DNA from: Oceanihabitans sediminis
GTDB lineage: Bacteria > Bacteroidota > Bacteroidia > Flavobacteriales > Flavobacteriaceae
Length of the DNA: 64,000 bases
Direction: 5' to 3'
Assembly: GCF_003337215.1 (NCBI RefSeq)
Contig: NZ_QPIG01000004.1
Span: 1-64,000, forward strand
Positions 45,187 to 55,467 of this stretch are shown here, one piece after another (position 1 is the first letter of the stretch; each line of letters starts with the position of its first letter). The position numbers and the translations under genes are program-made. The notes beneath the pieces were generated by a model. It was given only the letters and a program-made list of their open reading frames with translations. It ran no database searches and was not told where the DNA came from.

Positions 45187-45201
45187 ATCAAAAAACGAAC
45201 A
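45187..45201 (+). repeat. 15-bp direct repeat ATCAAAAAACGAACA, copy 1
   Basis: Exact copy of the 15-mer at 47426-47440, which precedes the 17-codon ORF. This copy lies 27 nt before the padR ATG. It could be a regulator-binding or translation-enhancing site shared within the operon. Confidence 0.5.
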
Positions 45202-45227
45202 GTTTAAACAATTATTAAAATGAAACT

Positions 45228-45564
45228 ATGAAGATAGAAAACACAAAAGCACAAATGCGAAAAGGTGTTCTGGAGTACTGCATATTATCGGTCTTAAAAG
45301 ACAAGGATGCCTATGTTGCAGAAATTCTAGAAACCCTAAAAGACGCAAAATTGCTAGTAGTAGAAGGTACTATCTACCCGCTACTAACACGTTTAAAAAA
45401 CGCTGGATTACTTAATTACAGATGGGAAGAATCTTCCTCCGGACCTCCAAGAAAGTATTACGGTTTAACCGATACAGGAAAACAATTTTTAAATGAACTA
45501 ACCACCACTTGGAACGAATTACAAAACGCAGTGAACATAGTAACAAGTCAAAAACCAACGAATA

Positions 45565-45572
<8 letters not shown>
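45228..45572 (+). CDS. PadR-family transcriptional regulator
   Basis: 114 residues, a compact PadR winged helix: RKGVLEYCILSVLKDKDAYVAEILETL (helices 1-3), VVEGTIYPLLTRLKNAGLL (recognition helix), SGPPRKYYGLTDTGKQFL (wing). It overlaps the PspC-domain gene by 8 nt. Members in this position likely control the operon in response to envelope or membrane-active stress; the ligand is unknown. Confidence 0.93.
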
Positions 45573-47397
<1,825 letters not shown>

Positions 47398-47425
47398 ACA
47401 CTTTTCACAAAAGAATCAATCATCC

Positions 47426-47440
47426 ATCAAAAAACGAACA
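47426..47440 (+). repeat. 15-bp direct repeat ATCAAAAAACGAACA, copy 2
   Basis: Exact match to 45187-45201; ends 3 nt before the ATG of the 17-codon ORF. Confidence 0.5.
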
Positions 47441-47443
47441 ATT

Positions 47444-47497
47444 ATGTTAGACCTAGTAAAAGCCATAGTAGATGTAGTGATAGATATTTTATTCTAA
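47444..47497 (+). CDS. Putative 17-aa hydrophobic/amphipathic peptide
   Basis: ATG-initiated ORF encoding MLDLVKAIVDVVIDILF, 47 nt after the PspC gene stop and before the operon terminator. Charged residues (D3, K6, D10, D14) fall about every three to four positions on a hydrophobic background, compatible with an amphipathic membrane helix. It is preceded by the 15-bp repeat also found before padR. Too short to prove from sequence; composition and context are the only support. Confidence 0.4.
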   Translation: MLDLVKAIVDVVIDILF

Positions 47498-47562
47498 TCA
47501 AAATAAATAGCTTCAAATAAAACTAAATCACGTTTACTAAAAACATTAAAAGTTTCTGTTTT

Positions 47563-47604
47563 AAAAACCATTCTAAACTAAAAATCAAGTTTGGGATGGT
47601 TTTT
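47563..47604 (+). terminator. Terminator of the DUF4870-padR-pspC operon
   Basis: Left arm 47563-47579 (AAAAACCATTCTAAACT) pairs imperfectly with right arm 47588-47604 (AGTTTGGGATGGTTTTT). It ends about 65 nt after the 17-codon ORF. Confidence 0.7.
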
Positions 47605-47607
47605 GTT

Positions 47608-47615
47608 TATATTTG
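47608..47615 (+). promoter_or_regulatory. Possible -7 element of the GIN-domain gene (TATATTTG)
   Basis: Perfect TATATTTG starting 4 nt after the preceding terminator and 26 nt before ATG 47641. The only nearby TTG is inside the terminator at a 14-nt spacing. Confidence 0.4.
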
Positions 47616-47640
47616 TATATAAATTACTTAACATCAAAAT

Positions 47641-48489
47641 ATGCTAAAAAAACTACTAATAACACTATGTGTTTCTTTCATGATAACATCAGGGTTTTCC
47701 CAAGAAAAAGTAAAGGGAAATAAAAACGTAACTTTGGTAGAAACCAAAATAGAAGATTTTAAAACCATTGCTTTTGGCGAAAAATTCAAAATAGAATTAA
47801 TTCAAAGCGATACTCCTTCCGTTGAAATTGAAACAGATGAGAATCTACACGAAGTTATTCAGTTTTCTGTTATAGATAGTGTTTTAAGTTTTAGTACAAC
47901 CGCAAAAATTCAGTCTAGCAAAAGAATAAACATTACCGTTAATATCACAAAATCACTTCAACATATTGAGGTAAATGGCGATGCAGAAGTAAGTGCTGCG
48001 AATACTTTAAAAAACGATAGCCTAGTCTTAAAAGTAAATGATTATGCTAAAGCATTTTTAAATATTAAAAACAAAAACTTCAAGTTTATTAATAACAACA
48101 AAGCAACCTTTGGATTTAATTCTAAATCAAAATTAAATATTGAAAGTGATATCGTGTTTTTAGAATTAAGCGAGAAAAGTAAAACCGAAGCTTTAATCGA
48201 ATCCGACAGCTTACAAGTTTATATGTACCAAAGTGCAGATGCTAAAATTGAAGGAGAAACAGAGCTCTTAAAATTAAACACTATCAATTCATCAAGTTTT
48301 AACTCAAGACACCTTACAACTAACGAATGCGAACTTACTACCGAAGATTCAAGTAGCGCAAGTGTTTACGTACTAAACAATATTATTTTAAACACTTCTG
48401 GAAGCAGTAAAGTAGAACTTTATGGTAACCCTAAAATTACTATAGAATCCTTTAAAAACACCTCTACTCTGTCTAAGAAGGAGTTATAA
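47641..48489 (+). CDS. GIN-domain (DUF2807) secreted protein, putative adhesin head
   Basis: 282 residues; signal peptide MLKKLLITLCVSFMITSGFSQ. The mature protein is a right-handed parallel beta-helix type repeat characteristic of DUF2807 (FKTIAFGEKFKIELIQSDTPSVEIETDENL..., INITVNITKSLQHIEVNGDAEV, and later asparagine/serine turns). Such proteins follow PspC/PadR genes widely in Bacteroidota, suggesting an envelope-stress link rather than true adhesion. Followed by a terminator. Confidence 0.85.
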   Translation: MLKKLLITLCVSFMITSGFSQEKVKGNKNVTLVETKIEDFKTIAFGEKFKIELIQSDTPSVEIETDENLHEVIQFSVIDSVLSFSTTAKIQSSKRINITVNITKSLQHIEVNGDAEVSAANTLKNDSLVLKVNDYAKAFLNIKNKNFKFINNNKATFGFNSKSKLNIESDIVFLELSEKSKTEALIESDSLQVYMYQSADAKIEGETELLKLNTINSSSFNSRHLTTNECELTTEDSSSASVYVLNNIILNTSGSSKVELYGNPKITIESFKNTSTLSKKEL

Positions 48490-48512
48490 TTTCAAGAAAT
48501 TTTGAACAAATA

Positions 48513-48546
48513 AAAAAGCCTAGAGTAATAACTCCAGGCTTTTTTT
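48513..48546. terminator. Bidirectional terminator between GIN-domain gene and trxB
   Basis: AAAAAGCCTAGAGT/ACTCCAGGCTTTTT stem with one mismatch (A-C), 4-6 nt loop, A/T flanks. Confidence 0.8.
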
Positions 48547-48562
48547 ATAAACTTATTTTGAT

Positions 48563-49546
48563 TTAGTTATAACTTGAAGTACTTACTTCAAAACTAACAT
48601 CTTTTCCTGCTAAATAACGTTCTGCATCTAAAGCAGCCATACAACCTGTACCAGCAGCTGTAATTGCTTGTCTGTACACATTGTCTGCTGCATCACCACT
48701 TACAAAAACACCTTCTACATTTGTTTTACTAGTTCCAGGAACAGCGTTAATAATATAACCTGTTTCGTCTAAATCTAAGTAATCTTTAAAAATATCTGTA
48801 TTTGGTTTGTGACCAATTGCCACGAAAAATCCTGTTGCAGGAATTTCAAACTTTTCATTAGTCTTATTATTGAAAACTCTAACGCCAGAAACTACTTGTC
48901 CGTCACCTAAAACCTCTTCGGTTTCTGTGTTGAATAAGATCTCGATGTTTTCTGTTTTCATTACTCTTTCAGCCATGATTTTTGAAGCTCTAAACTCATC
49001 ACGTCTAACTAACATAGTTACTTTAGAACATAAGTGAGATAGGTAATGCGCTTCTTCACAAGCAGAATCTCCTGCTCCTACAATCACAACCTCTTGGTTT
49101 CTGTAGAAGAATCCATCGCAAACTGCACATGCAGAAACTCCTCCTCCAAGACTTAAATACTTTTGTTCAGATTCTAATCCTAAATATTTTGCTGAAGCAC
49201 CAGTAGAAATAATTACAGTATCACAATGAATTTCTTTAGTATCATTTACCCAAACTTTATGTAAATCTCCAGAAAAATCAACTTTAGTGACCCAACCATC
49301 GCGAATATCTGCTTCAAAGCGTTCTGCTTGCTTCTGTAATTGCATCATCATTTCAGGACCTGTAACTCCATCTGGATATCCAGGAAAGTTTTCTACTTCA
49401 TTAGTTGTTGTCAATTGCCCTCCTGGCTGCATTCCTTGGTATAAAACCGGATTCATATTTGCTCTAGCTGCATAAATTGCTGCTGTATATCCTGCTGGAC
49501 CAGAACCTATAATTAGGCATTTTACTCTTTCAATTTTCTCAGACAT
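48563..49546 (-). CDS. trxB: Thioredoxin-disulfide reductase
   Basis: 327-residue FAD/NADPH enzyme that reduces thioredoxin. FAD motif IIGSGPAGYTAAIYAARAN, redox CAVCDG, NADPH motif VVIVGAGDSACEEA, and the C-terminal FAD contact GVFVSGDAAD. Complete and of normal length. A minus-strand TATTTTTG (49572-49579) 26 nt upstream is a likely -7 box. Divergent from the aldehyde dehydrogenase gene. Confidence 0.96.
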   Translation of the reverse strand: MSEKIERVKCLIIGSGPAGYTAAIYAARANMNPVLYQGMQPGGQLTTTNEVENFPGYPDGVTGPEMMMQLQKQAERFEADIRDGWVTKVDFSGDLHKVWVNDTKEIHCDTVIISTGASAKYLGLESEQKYLSLGGGVSACAVCDGFFYRNQEVVIVGAGDSACEEAHYLSHLCSKVTMLVRRDEFRASKIMAERVMKTENIEILFNTETEEVLGDGQVVSGVRVFNNKTNEKFEIPATGFFVAIGHKPNTDIFKDYLDLDETGYIINAVPGTSKTNVEGVFVSGDAADNVYRQAITAAGTGCMAALDAERYLAGKDVSFEVSTSSYN

Positions 49547-49571
49547 AATGTATCTTTCTTTTTTAACTCTA

Positions 49572-49579
49572 CAAAAATA
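49572..49579 (-). promoter_or_regulatory. Possible trxB -7 element (TATTTTTG)
   Basis: Perfect TAnnTTTG on the minus strand 26 nt before the trxB ATG; no TTG at -33. Confidence 0.45.
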
Positions 49580-49714
49580 AGATTTTTGCTAGAGAACTAA
49601 TCTATTTACTTATCAATACTTATTATAAAAAAATAAGTGTTTTCAATTTTCACTATTATAGAATATCTTTAGGCGAATATAACATTTACCTTGTAACAAG
49701 CAAATAAAAAGAAT

Positions 49715-51079
49715 ATGTCAAACACTATAAAGTCTATAAACCCTTATAACCAAGAAGTAATAGCGCGTTATACGCTTAATAAAAAAGAAGAAGTCTTTTC
49801 TAAATTAGAAAAAGCTGATGAAGTTTTTAAGGAATGGAGCCAGAAAGATGTTAGTGAAAGAGCAGAACTTTTATATAATATAGGAAACATTTTAGAGGAA
49901 AGACTAGAAGAGTTAAGCAAACTTATTACTCTAGAAATGGGAAAACCTATAAGTGAAAGTAAAGCTGAAATAAAAAAATGCATCTACCTCTGTGATTTTT
50001 ATGCGAAAAATGCAGAAGATTTTTTAGCAGACGAAATTATTGAAACCGATGCTTATGAAAGTTTTATAAGTTACGATCCTCTAGGTGTAGTTTTAGCTGT
50101 TATGCCATGGAATTATCCATTTTGGCAAGTATTACGTTTTGCTGTTCCTACACTTACAGCAGGTAATACAGCACTACTTAAACACGCTTCTAATGTAAGC
50201 GGTTGTGCACTTGCTATTGAAGAAATATTTACAGAAGCTGGTTATCCCCATGGGTGTTTTCAAACATTACTAACTAATCATGATACCATAGAAGAAATCA
50301 TAAAAGACGATAAAATCAAAGCCGTTTCCTTAACCGGAAGCGAAAAAGCAGGAAAAGCAATAGCTAAAGCTGCTGGAGAAAACCTAAAGAAAACTGTTTT
50401 AGAGTTAGGGGGAAACAATGCTTGTATAGTCCTTGAGGATGCCGATTTAGACAAGCATATAGACACTATTGTAAAAGCTAGAATGCAGAATGCCGGACAA
50501 AGTTGTATTGCTGCAAAACGCTTTATAGTTACTGAAAATATTTATGATAACTTTTTAGAAAAATTTACAAAAAAAGTAGCAGCTCTAAAGCAAGGAGATC
50601 CACTTAACATGGATACAGAAATAGCGACACTTGCTAGAGAAGATTTAGCAACAGACCTACAAAATCAAGTAGAAGACGCCATTAAAAAAGGAGCAAAAGT
50701 GGTTCTTGGAAACAGACAAAATAAAGCATTTTTTGCTCCTACCATTTTAACAAACGTAACAAAAGACATGGCTGTTTTCACCGAAGAAACTTTCGGCCCT
50801 GTTGCTCCTATCTTTAAAGTAAAAAACCTAGAAGAAGCATTACAACTTGCTACAGATTCTAGATTCGGACTAGGAACTATGTTATTTACAGAAGATACCG
50901 AAGCTGCCATGCATGCAATTTCTAGGATTCCTGATGGCGCATTCTTTGTAAATGAAATGGTTAAATCGGATCCTAGATTACCATTTGGAGGCACAAAAGC
51001 TTCAGGTTATGGTAGAGAATTATCTAGAGAAGGAATTCATGAGTTCGTTAATATTAAAACTGTTTTTATTAATAAATAA
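49715..51079 (+). CDS. NAD(P)-dependent aldehyde dehydrogenase, succinate-semialdehyde type
   Basis: 454 residues. Cofactor-site motifs PWNYPFWQVLR and SLTGSEKAGKAIA, catalytic Glu in LELGGNNACIVLEDADLD, catalytic Cys in NAGQSCIAAKRF, and the C-terminal LPFGGTKASGYGRELS. The short length and motif set fit the GabD/Sad-like group oxidising succinic semialdehyde, but substrate cannot be fixed from sequence. Monocistronic with its own terminator. Confidence 0.9.
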   Translation: MSNTIKSINPYNQEVIARYTLNKKEEVFSKLEKADEVFKEWSQKDVSERAELLYNIGNILEERLEELSKLITLEMGKPISESKAEIKKCIYLCDFYAKNAEDFLADEIIETDAYESFISYDPLGVVLAVMPWNYPFWQVLRFAVPTLTAGNTALLKHASNVSGCALAIEEIFTEAGYPHGCFQTLLTNHDTIEEIIKDDKIKAVSLTGSEKAGKAIAKAAGENLKKTVLELGGNNACIVLEDADLDKHIDTIVKARMQNAGQSCIAAKRFIVTENIYDNFLEKFTKKVAALKQGDPLNMDTEIATLAREDLATDLQNQVEDAIKKGAKVVLGNRQNKAFFAPTILTNVTKDMAVFTEETFGPVAPIFKVKNLEEALQLATDSRFGLGTMLFTEDTEAAMHAISRIPDGAFFVNEMVKSDPRLPFGGTKASGYGRELSREGIHEFVNIKTVFINK

Positions 51080-51139
51080 TGAAATTCGTTTTACAGATTT
51101 ACGCTAAGGTTTTAGAGTATAAAAGTTTTAGATAAAAAC

Positions 51140-51174
51140 AAAAAACGGCTTGAAAATAGATCAAGCCGTTTTTT
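51140..51174. terminator. Bidirectional terminator between aldehyde dehydrogenase and receiver gene
   Basis: AAAAAACGGCTTGA/TCAAGCCGTTTTTT, 14-bp perfect stem. Its left arm is nearly the same sequence as that of the terminator at 53266-53301. Confidence 0.88.
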
Positions 51175-51257
51175 AATATTGTGAAACCTCACCTGGAGAA
51201 GTAATCAATTTTTTTTTGAAAAGTATATCACCAAAAGTTTAATCAAAAATAAAATTA

Positions 51258-51665
51258 TTACACTTTTTTTTCATAAACCTCTCTCAATGCTTTTAGAACA
51301 CTTACTTTATTTATGGGTTTTACTAAAAAACTTTGAACCTCGCTATAAGTTTCAGATTTTTCAATATCTGCTGGATCAACAGAAGAACTTACAATAAAAA
51401 CCGTAATATTCTTACTGATTCTTAGCTTAATAAATTCATCTAAAAATTGCCAACCATCCATAATTGGCATATTTATGTCTAAAAAAATAACATCCGGCAA
51501 TACTTCTCCCGATTCTGCCACAAGTTTAATATTGTTTATAGCTTCTAAGCCATTTTTATACACAGAGACTTTGTCACATAAATTAGATGCCTTAAGACAC
51601 TTTTTTGCTGCAAAAACAAAAATAGGATCATCGTCTATTATGCATATTAAATTGGCTCTATTCAT
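51258..51665 (-). CDS. Single-domain response regulator
   Basis: 135-residue stand-alone receiver: acidic pocket CIIDDDP, phospho-acceptor Asp63 (VIFLDINMP), Ser/Thr switch (FIVSSS) and Lys in FLVKPI. No output domain, as in CheY or phosphorelay intermediates. The frame is open to 51719, but MNRANLICIIDDDP at 51665 is the family start; it overlaps the kinase gene by 8 nt. Confidence 0.9.
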   Translation of the reverse strand: MNRANLICIIDDDPIFVFAAKKCLKASNLCDKVSVYKNGLEAINNIKLVAESGEVLPDVIFLDINMPIMDGWQFLDEFIKLRISKNITVFIVSSSVDPADIEKSETYSEVQSFLVKPINKVSVLKALREVYEKKV

Positions 51666-53172
51666 ACAAAAAGTGTATTGTAAAGGTACTCCCTTTATTA
51701 ACAGTACTTGTAACATCAATAGTTGCTCCTATAGCATCTATTTGGTTTTTGGTAATAAACAGCCCCAAACCTCTTGAATCTTCATGAGAATGGAAAGTTT
51801 TGTATAAACCAAACATTTTATCTTTATGTAAATCCAGGTTTATACCTTGACCGTTATCGGAAATATCTAATTTCACATATTTCTCATCAACCGTAGCTGT
51901 AACCTCTATTTTAGGGTCAAGTCCCTTTTGTCTGTACTTAATAGCATTCGTGATAATATTCAACAAAATACTATCTAAATATGCTGGAATTGCTAAAACG
52001 TTAATATCGCTTGCTATGTTTACACTTAGTTCAGAGCGTGTTTCTAAAATTAGTGCCCTACTACTATTAATTGACTTATCGGTATACTCTAGTAGATTTA
52101 AAGGTTCTAATTTTACATTTAAATTACTATTAATCAGTGAAACTTTATGCAGATTATCAATCGTTTCCGATAAGTTTTTTACAGCATCATTTAAAAAAGG
52201 AAAATATTCGTTTTGAGTAGCAGAAGGAATATCTTCCTGCATTAAGTCAAGAAGCATTGTTAAATTTCCTGAATGAGACCTTAAATTATGGGAAACAATA
52301 TGAGCAAAATTTAGAAGTCGTAGGTTTTGTTCTTCAGTGGTTTTATGAAGCTGCTTAATTCTTTGCTCTGCTTTTTTTGCATGACTTATATCTATAATAT
52401 TTTTTATAAAATATAATGGTTCATTATTTTTATCTCTTAGTAATGAAGTGGAAGTTAATCCATAAACAGTTTCTCCATTTTTTCGAAGGTATTGTTTTTC
52501 CATTTGGAAGTTATTAAGAGAACCTTCAATCATCTTTTTGGTAAGATCTTTGCATTCACCGCGAAGCCCCGGTATAATTACTTCTTCATATTTTAATTCT
52601 AAAAAGTCTCTTTCACTATAACCTAAAAACTCACAAAAACTTTTATTTGCTAATAAAAAATCATCATTTAAATCTACCACAGCCACTCCGTTTGGTGCGT
52701 GTTCTAAAATAGTTCTAACTTGTTTTTCTTTAAGAGCTGTTTCATTATACACATTAGTTTTTGCTGTGATATCTTGAAGAACTCCCATTAACTTCACACA
52801 AACACCCGCTTTAAAAACAGGGTAACCAATAGCTCGAACCCATTTCTTATTGTTTTTGGCTGTTGTTAATTGTATTTCAATATCATACTCTTCTCCAGTA
52901 GCGATTGCTTTTTCAATAACCTTCTCTAATAATTCTCTTTCTTTAAAAGCAGTATAAAATTCTACTGCTTTTTCATATTCTGGAATATAGTCTGGATTTA
53001 CTTCGTGTATTTTTTTCGTTACAGGACTCCAATAAAGGCTTTTATTTACTAAATCCAACTCCCAAGATCCTATTGCAATAGCTTCTTGCACCACATTTAG
53101 GAACCTATTAGTTTCGCTAAAACTACTAGGTGAATCTTCTAGTGAGAATATTTTTTTGTCTACGTCCTTCAT
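51658..53172 (-). CDS. PAS-domain sensor histidine kinase
   Basis: 504-residue kinase with no membrane helix, so probably cytosolic. PAS 1 (about 20-140, SWELDLVNKSLYWSPVTKKIHEV), PAS 2 (about 150-265, ILEHAPNGVAVVDLNDDFLLANKSFCEFLGYSE), phosphorylation box with H295 (FAHIVSHNLRSHSGN), and HATPase N (NIITNAIKYR), DNGQGI, and GLGLFI boxes. Paired with the overlapping receiver; the signal is unknown. A TATTTTTG (53225-53232) upstream may be its -7 box. Confidence 0.92.
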   Translation of the reverse strand: MKDVDKKIFSLEDSPSSFSETNRFLNVVQEAIAIGSWELDLVNKSLYWSPVTKKIHEVNPDYIPEYEKAVEFYTAFKERELLEKVIEKAIATGEEYDIEIQLTTAKNNKKWVRAIGYPVFKAGVCVKLMGVLQDITAKTNVYNETALKEKQVRTILEHAPNGVAVVDLNDDFLLANKSFCEFLGYSERDFLELKYEEVIIPGLRGECKDLTKKMIEGSLNNFQMEKQYLRKNGETVYGLTSTSLLRDKNNEPLYFIKNIIDISHAKKAEQRIKQLHKTTEEQNLRLLNFAHIVSHNLRSHSGNLTMLLDLMQEDIPSATQNEYFPFLNDAVKNLSETIDNLHKVSLINSNLNVKLEPLNLLEYTDKSINSSRALILETRSELSVNIASDINVLAIPAYLDSILLNIITNAIKYRQKGLDPKIEVTATVDEKYVKLDISDNGQGINLDLHKDKMFGLYKTFHSHEDSRGLGLFITKNQIDAIGATIDVTSTVNKGSTFTIHFLYE

Positions 53173-53224
53173 TAGTAAGTCGATCTTGAGGCATAAAAAG
53201 TTTATCGATTATTTTATGTAACAA

Positions 53225-53232
53225 CAAAAATA
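53225..53232 (-). promoter_or_regulatory. Possible -7 element of the PAS kinase gene (TATTTTTG)
   Basis: Perfect TAnnTTTG on the minus strand 53 nt before the ATG; no -33 TTG seen. Confidence 0.35.
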
Positions 53233-53265
53233 ATATTTAATATACCATTTCTTAGTAAGAATAAC

Positions 53266-53301
53266 AAAAAACGGCTTAAAAAAAATTCAAACCGTTTTTT
53301 T
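53266..53301 (-). terminator. Terminator of the MliC-like lipoprotein gene
   Basis: AAAAAACGG/CCGTTTTTT stem with an A-rich 18-nt interior; on the minus strand it ends in a U run 24 nt after the lipoprotein stop. Confidence 0.65.
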
Positions 53302-53324
53302 ATCTTACTTGAAGATAAAGTTGT

Positions 53325-53903
53325 TTAGTTTTTAAAAACTGTTTCTCCATCCTTTGTTAATTCTACCTTCACCCCTTTTCCTCTTAATTCATATTGGTCG
53401 TTTTTATACCAAATTCCTGAAGCTGCTTTTTCTGCAACTAAATTAATTTGTTCACCACCATTTAAATAAGCTTTTAAGGTTCCTTCTGTGTTATTGAAAG
53501 TCATATGAAGCGTTTGTCCTTTATCGTCTTTCAGAGAAGTTTCTACAATATCATCTTCATGTTCAAAAACTACCTCATCCCCTTTGGACAACTGTATATT
53601 GTTTCCTTTTCCTCTTAGTTCATAAGTATCATTTTTGTACCAAAATCCTGAAGCTGATTTTTCTTGTTCTAAGGTAACCGTTTCACCTTCAAAATCGAAA
53701 GTTGCTGTTCCACTTGTATTATTAAATACAACTTCCAGTTTCTTTCCGTCTTTATTTATTGTAGTTGTTGTTACAATATCATCTGCTATTGTTTCAACAG
53801 TTTCTGTTACATCAGTTTCTACGTTTTCTTGTTTAGGAGTTTCTTTACAAGCATTAAAAAATAGTGTAGCTAGCATGCTGAAGGTTAAAATTTTTTTTGT
53901 CAT
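53325..53903 (-). CDS. Lipoprotein with two tandem MliC-like domains
   Basis: 192 residues; lipobox LFFNAC (Cys19), acidic linker (to about 50), then two copies of one domain at about 52-114 and 128-190. Shared landmarks are FNNTxGT, the acidic strand, EKxASGxWYKNDxYELRGKG and a final DGExVFxN-like end. The pattern fits MliC/PliC C-type lysozyme inhibitors, where a SGxxY/W loop contacts the lysozyme active site. A bacterial protein with two units in one chain is less common. Protective role against host or predator lysozyme is inference. Confidence 0.8.
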   Translation of the reverse strand: MTKKILTFSMLATLFFNACKETPKQENVETDVTETVETIADDIVTTTTINKDGKKLEVVFNNTSGTATFDFEGETVTLEQEKSASGFWYKNDTYELRGKGNNIQLSKGDEVVFEHEDDIVETSLKDDKGQTLHMTFNNTEGTLKAYLNGGEQINLVAEKAASGIWYKNDQYELRGKGVKVELTKDGETVFKN

Positions 53904-54067
53904 TTTTTAGGTAATATTTCTTTATTAAAAATCAGTTTATTGCGGTTGTTTTCCACAGGAAATAATTATCCAAAAACTATGCCAACACCTTTATAAACCC
54001 CATGTATTCTTTCTGTAATTATATACGATTTTTTTCCTTTTTATCGACTTCCATATAAAGAATTCTA

Positions 54068-55270
54068 TTATGCTTTCAATTCGAAAAAATCTCGTTTTCC
54101 TATTTTAATTTTCGTCTCGTTTTTTAATTCTATTTCCGCAAACGGGTCTAGATTTTTTTCGTTATTAATTTTAACAGCTCCACTTTCTATAAGTCTTCGC
54201 ACTGCAGATTTAGATTGCTCTTTTTTAAGTTGCACACATAAATCTACTAAACTTATAATCCCATTTTCTTGTTGAAGACTATTAATTAAAACAGACTCAA
54301 AGCTTTTTTCTTCAAATTTTTTATTTTGAAATTGATTGATAAAGAATGCTTCTGCGTTTTGAGCTTCTGCTTCATTATGGTATTGAGTAATAATGTTTTT
54401 AGCTATGAGCTTTTTAATTTCCATTGGGTTTTCTCCATTTGACAAACGTGCTTTAACAGCTTCTTTTTCTGAAACGGAAAAATCTGTAGCTAAATCTAAA
54501 AACTCTTCTATTAAGCTATCTGGCATCGACATGGTTTTACCAAACATATCATTTGGCGCATCTGTTAAACCTATAATATTATTTAGTGATTTACTCATTT
54601 TCTCTTTGCCGTCAAGCCCCTTCAATAATGGCATACACATTACAACCTGCGGGTTCATTTCAAAGGTTTCTTGCAACTGTCTTCCCATGGTGCAATTAAA
54701 AAGCTGATCCGTTCCACCCATTTCGATATCTGCTTTTATTTCAACAGAATCAAACCCTTGAAGGATTGGGTACACCAATTCGTGCATGGCAATTGGCGAA
54801 TTTTCGGTAAAACGCTTATTAAAATCTTTGCGATGCATTAACTGTGCAACAGTAACCTTAGATAAAATCTGAATGACTTCTGTAAAAGATAGTTTATCTA
54901 ACCATTCTGAATTAAAAACGATTTTAACCTTATCGGTATCAATTATTTTAGACAATTGATTTAGATAAGTTTGTGCATTCTGTTTTACCTCTGCTGCCGA
55001 CAGTGGCTTCCTGCTCTTATTTTTACCAGTGGGATCTCCTATTTGAGCAGTGAAATCTCCTACTAAAATCACGATTTGGTGACCTAAGTCTTGAAATTGC
55101 TTCAACTTCTTTAATACAACAGCATGCCCTAAATGTAAATCTGGAGCTGTAGGGTCAAATCCAAGTTTAATAATTAGCTTTCGATTGTCCTTTTTTGCTT
55201 GTTCTAATTTTTCTTCCAATCCGTTTTCTGGAAGAATGATTTCTACATTTTCTTTTAAATTACTTATCAT
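54068..55270 (-). CDS. tyrS: Tyrosine--tRNA ligase
   Basis: 400-residue class I synthetase. HIGH-type motif HLGHAVVL, tyrosine-site motif YPILQGFDSVEIKADIEMGGTDQLFN, KMSKS loop (EKMSKS), and a C-terminal S4 domain for tRNA-Tyr (LVDLCVQLKKEQSKSAVRRLIESGAVKIN, split). The upstream region contains a Tyr-codon-rich leader ORF and an intrinsic terminator ending about 20 nt before the ATG, leaving no space for another promoter, so tyrS mRNA must read through the terminator: a strong indication of attenuation. Confidence 0.97.
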   Translation of the reverse strand: MISNLKENVEIILPENGLEEKLEQAKKDNRKLIIKLGFDPTAPDLHLGHAVVLKKLKQFQDLGHQIVILVGDFTAQIGDPTGKNKSRKPLSAAEVKQNAQTYLNQLSKIIDTDKVKIVFNSEWLDKLSFTEVIQILSKVTVAQLMHRKDFNKRFTENSPIAMHELVYPILQGFDSVEIKADIEMGGTDQLFNCTMGRQLQETFEMNPQVVMCMPLLKGLDGKEKMSKSLNNIIGLTDAPNDMFGKTMSMPDSLIEEFLDLATDFSVSEKEAVKARLSNGENPMEIKKLIAKNIITQYHNEAEAQNAEAFFINQFQNKKFEEKSFESVLINSLQQENGIISLVDLCVQLKKEQSKSAVRRLIESGAVKINNEKNLDPFAEIELKNETKIKIGKRDFFELKA

Positions 55271-55288
55271 TTTCTTAATTTTTTAAAA

Positions 55289-55321
55289 TAAAAAAGCCCG
55301 AGCAATATTGCCCGGGCTTTT
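55289..55321 (-). terminator. Intrinsic terminator in the tyrS leader (attenuator)
   Basis: Minus strand: AAAGCCCGGGCA (55320-55309) pairs with TGCTCGGGCTTT (55304-55293) around loop ATAT: 12 bp with one G-U, then a U run to 55290. The tyrS ATG at 55270 follows about 20 nt later. Very G/C-rich for this genome. The 5' arm can alternatively pair with TGCTCGG in the leader ORF at 55393-55387. Confidence 0.85.
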
Positions 55322-55353
55322 AATTATTATACTTACTTATTAAATTTCTTATA

Positions 55354-55458
55354 TCAGAATTTATTTAAAATACATATATAGTCAAACCGAGCAGCTATTA
55401 TTTGGTAATAATAAGTACTGAAATATGGTAAGCGTAATATGTTGTTTAAATTTTTCAT
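55354..55458 (-). CDS. tyrS leader peptide (34 codons, Tyr-rich)
   Basis: ATG at 55458, TGA at 55356-55354. The peptide starts MKNLNNILRLPYFS and continues TYYYQIIAARFDY; it contains five Tyr in 34 residues, three in a row (TAT TAT TAC at 55413-55405). TATTATT over these codons forms a 7-bp hairpin with AATAATA (55402-55396), immediately followed by the antiterminator segment. This is the layout of a ribosome-stalling leader peptide sensing charged tRNA-Tyr. Not recognised from any annotated family. Confidence 0.75.
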   Translation of the reverse strand: MKNLNNILRLPYFSTYYYQIIAARFDYICILNKF

Positions 55459-55467
55459 TCTCGACTG

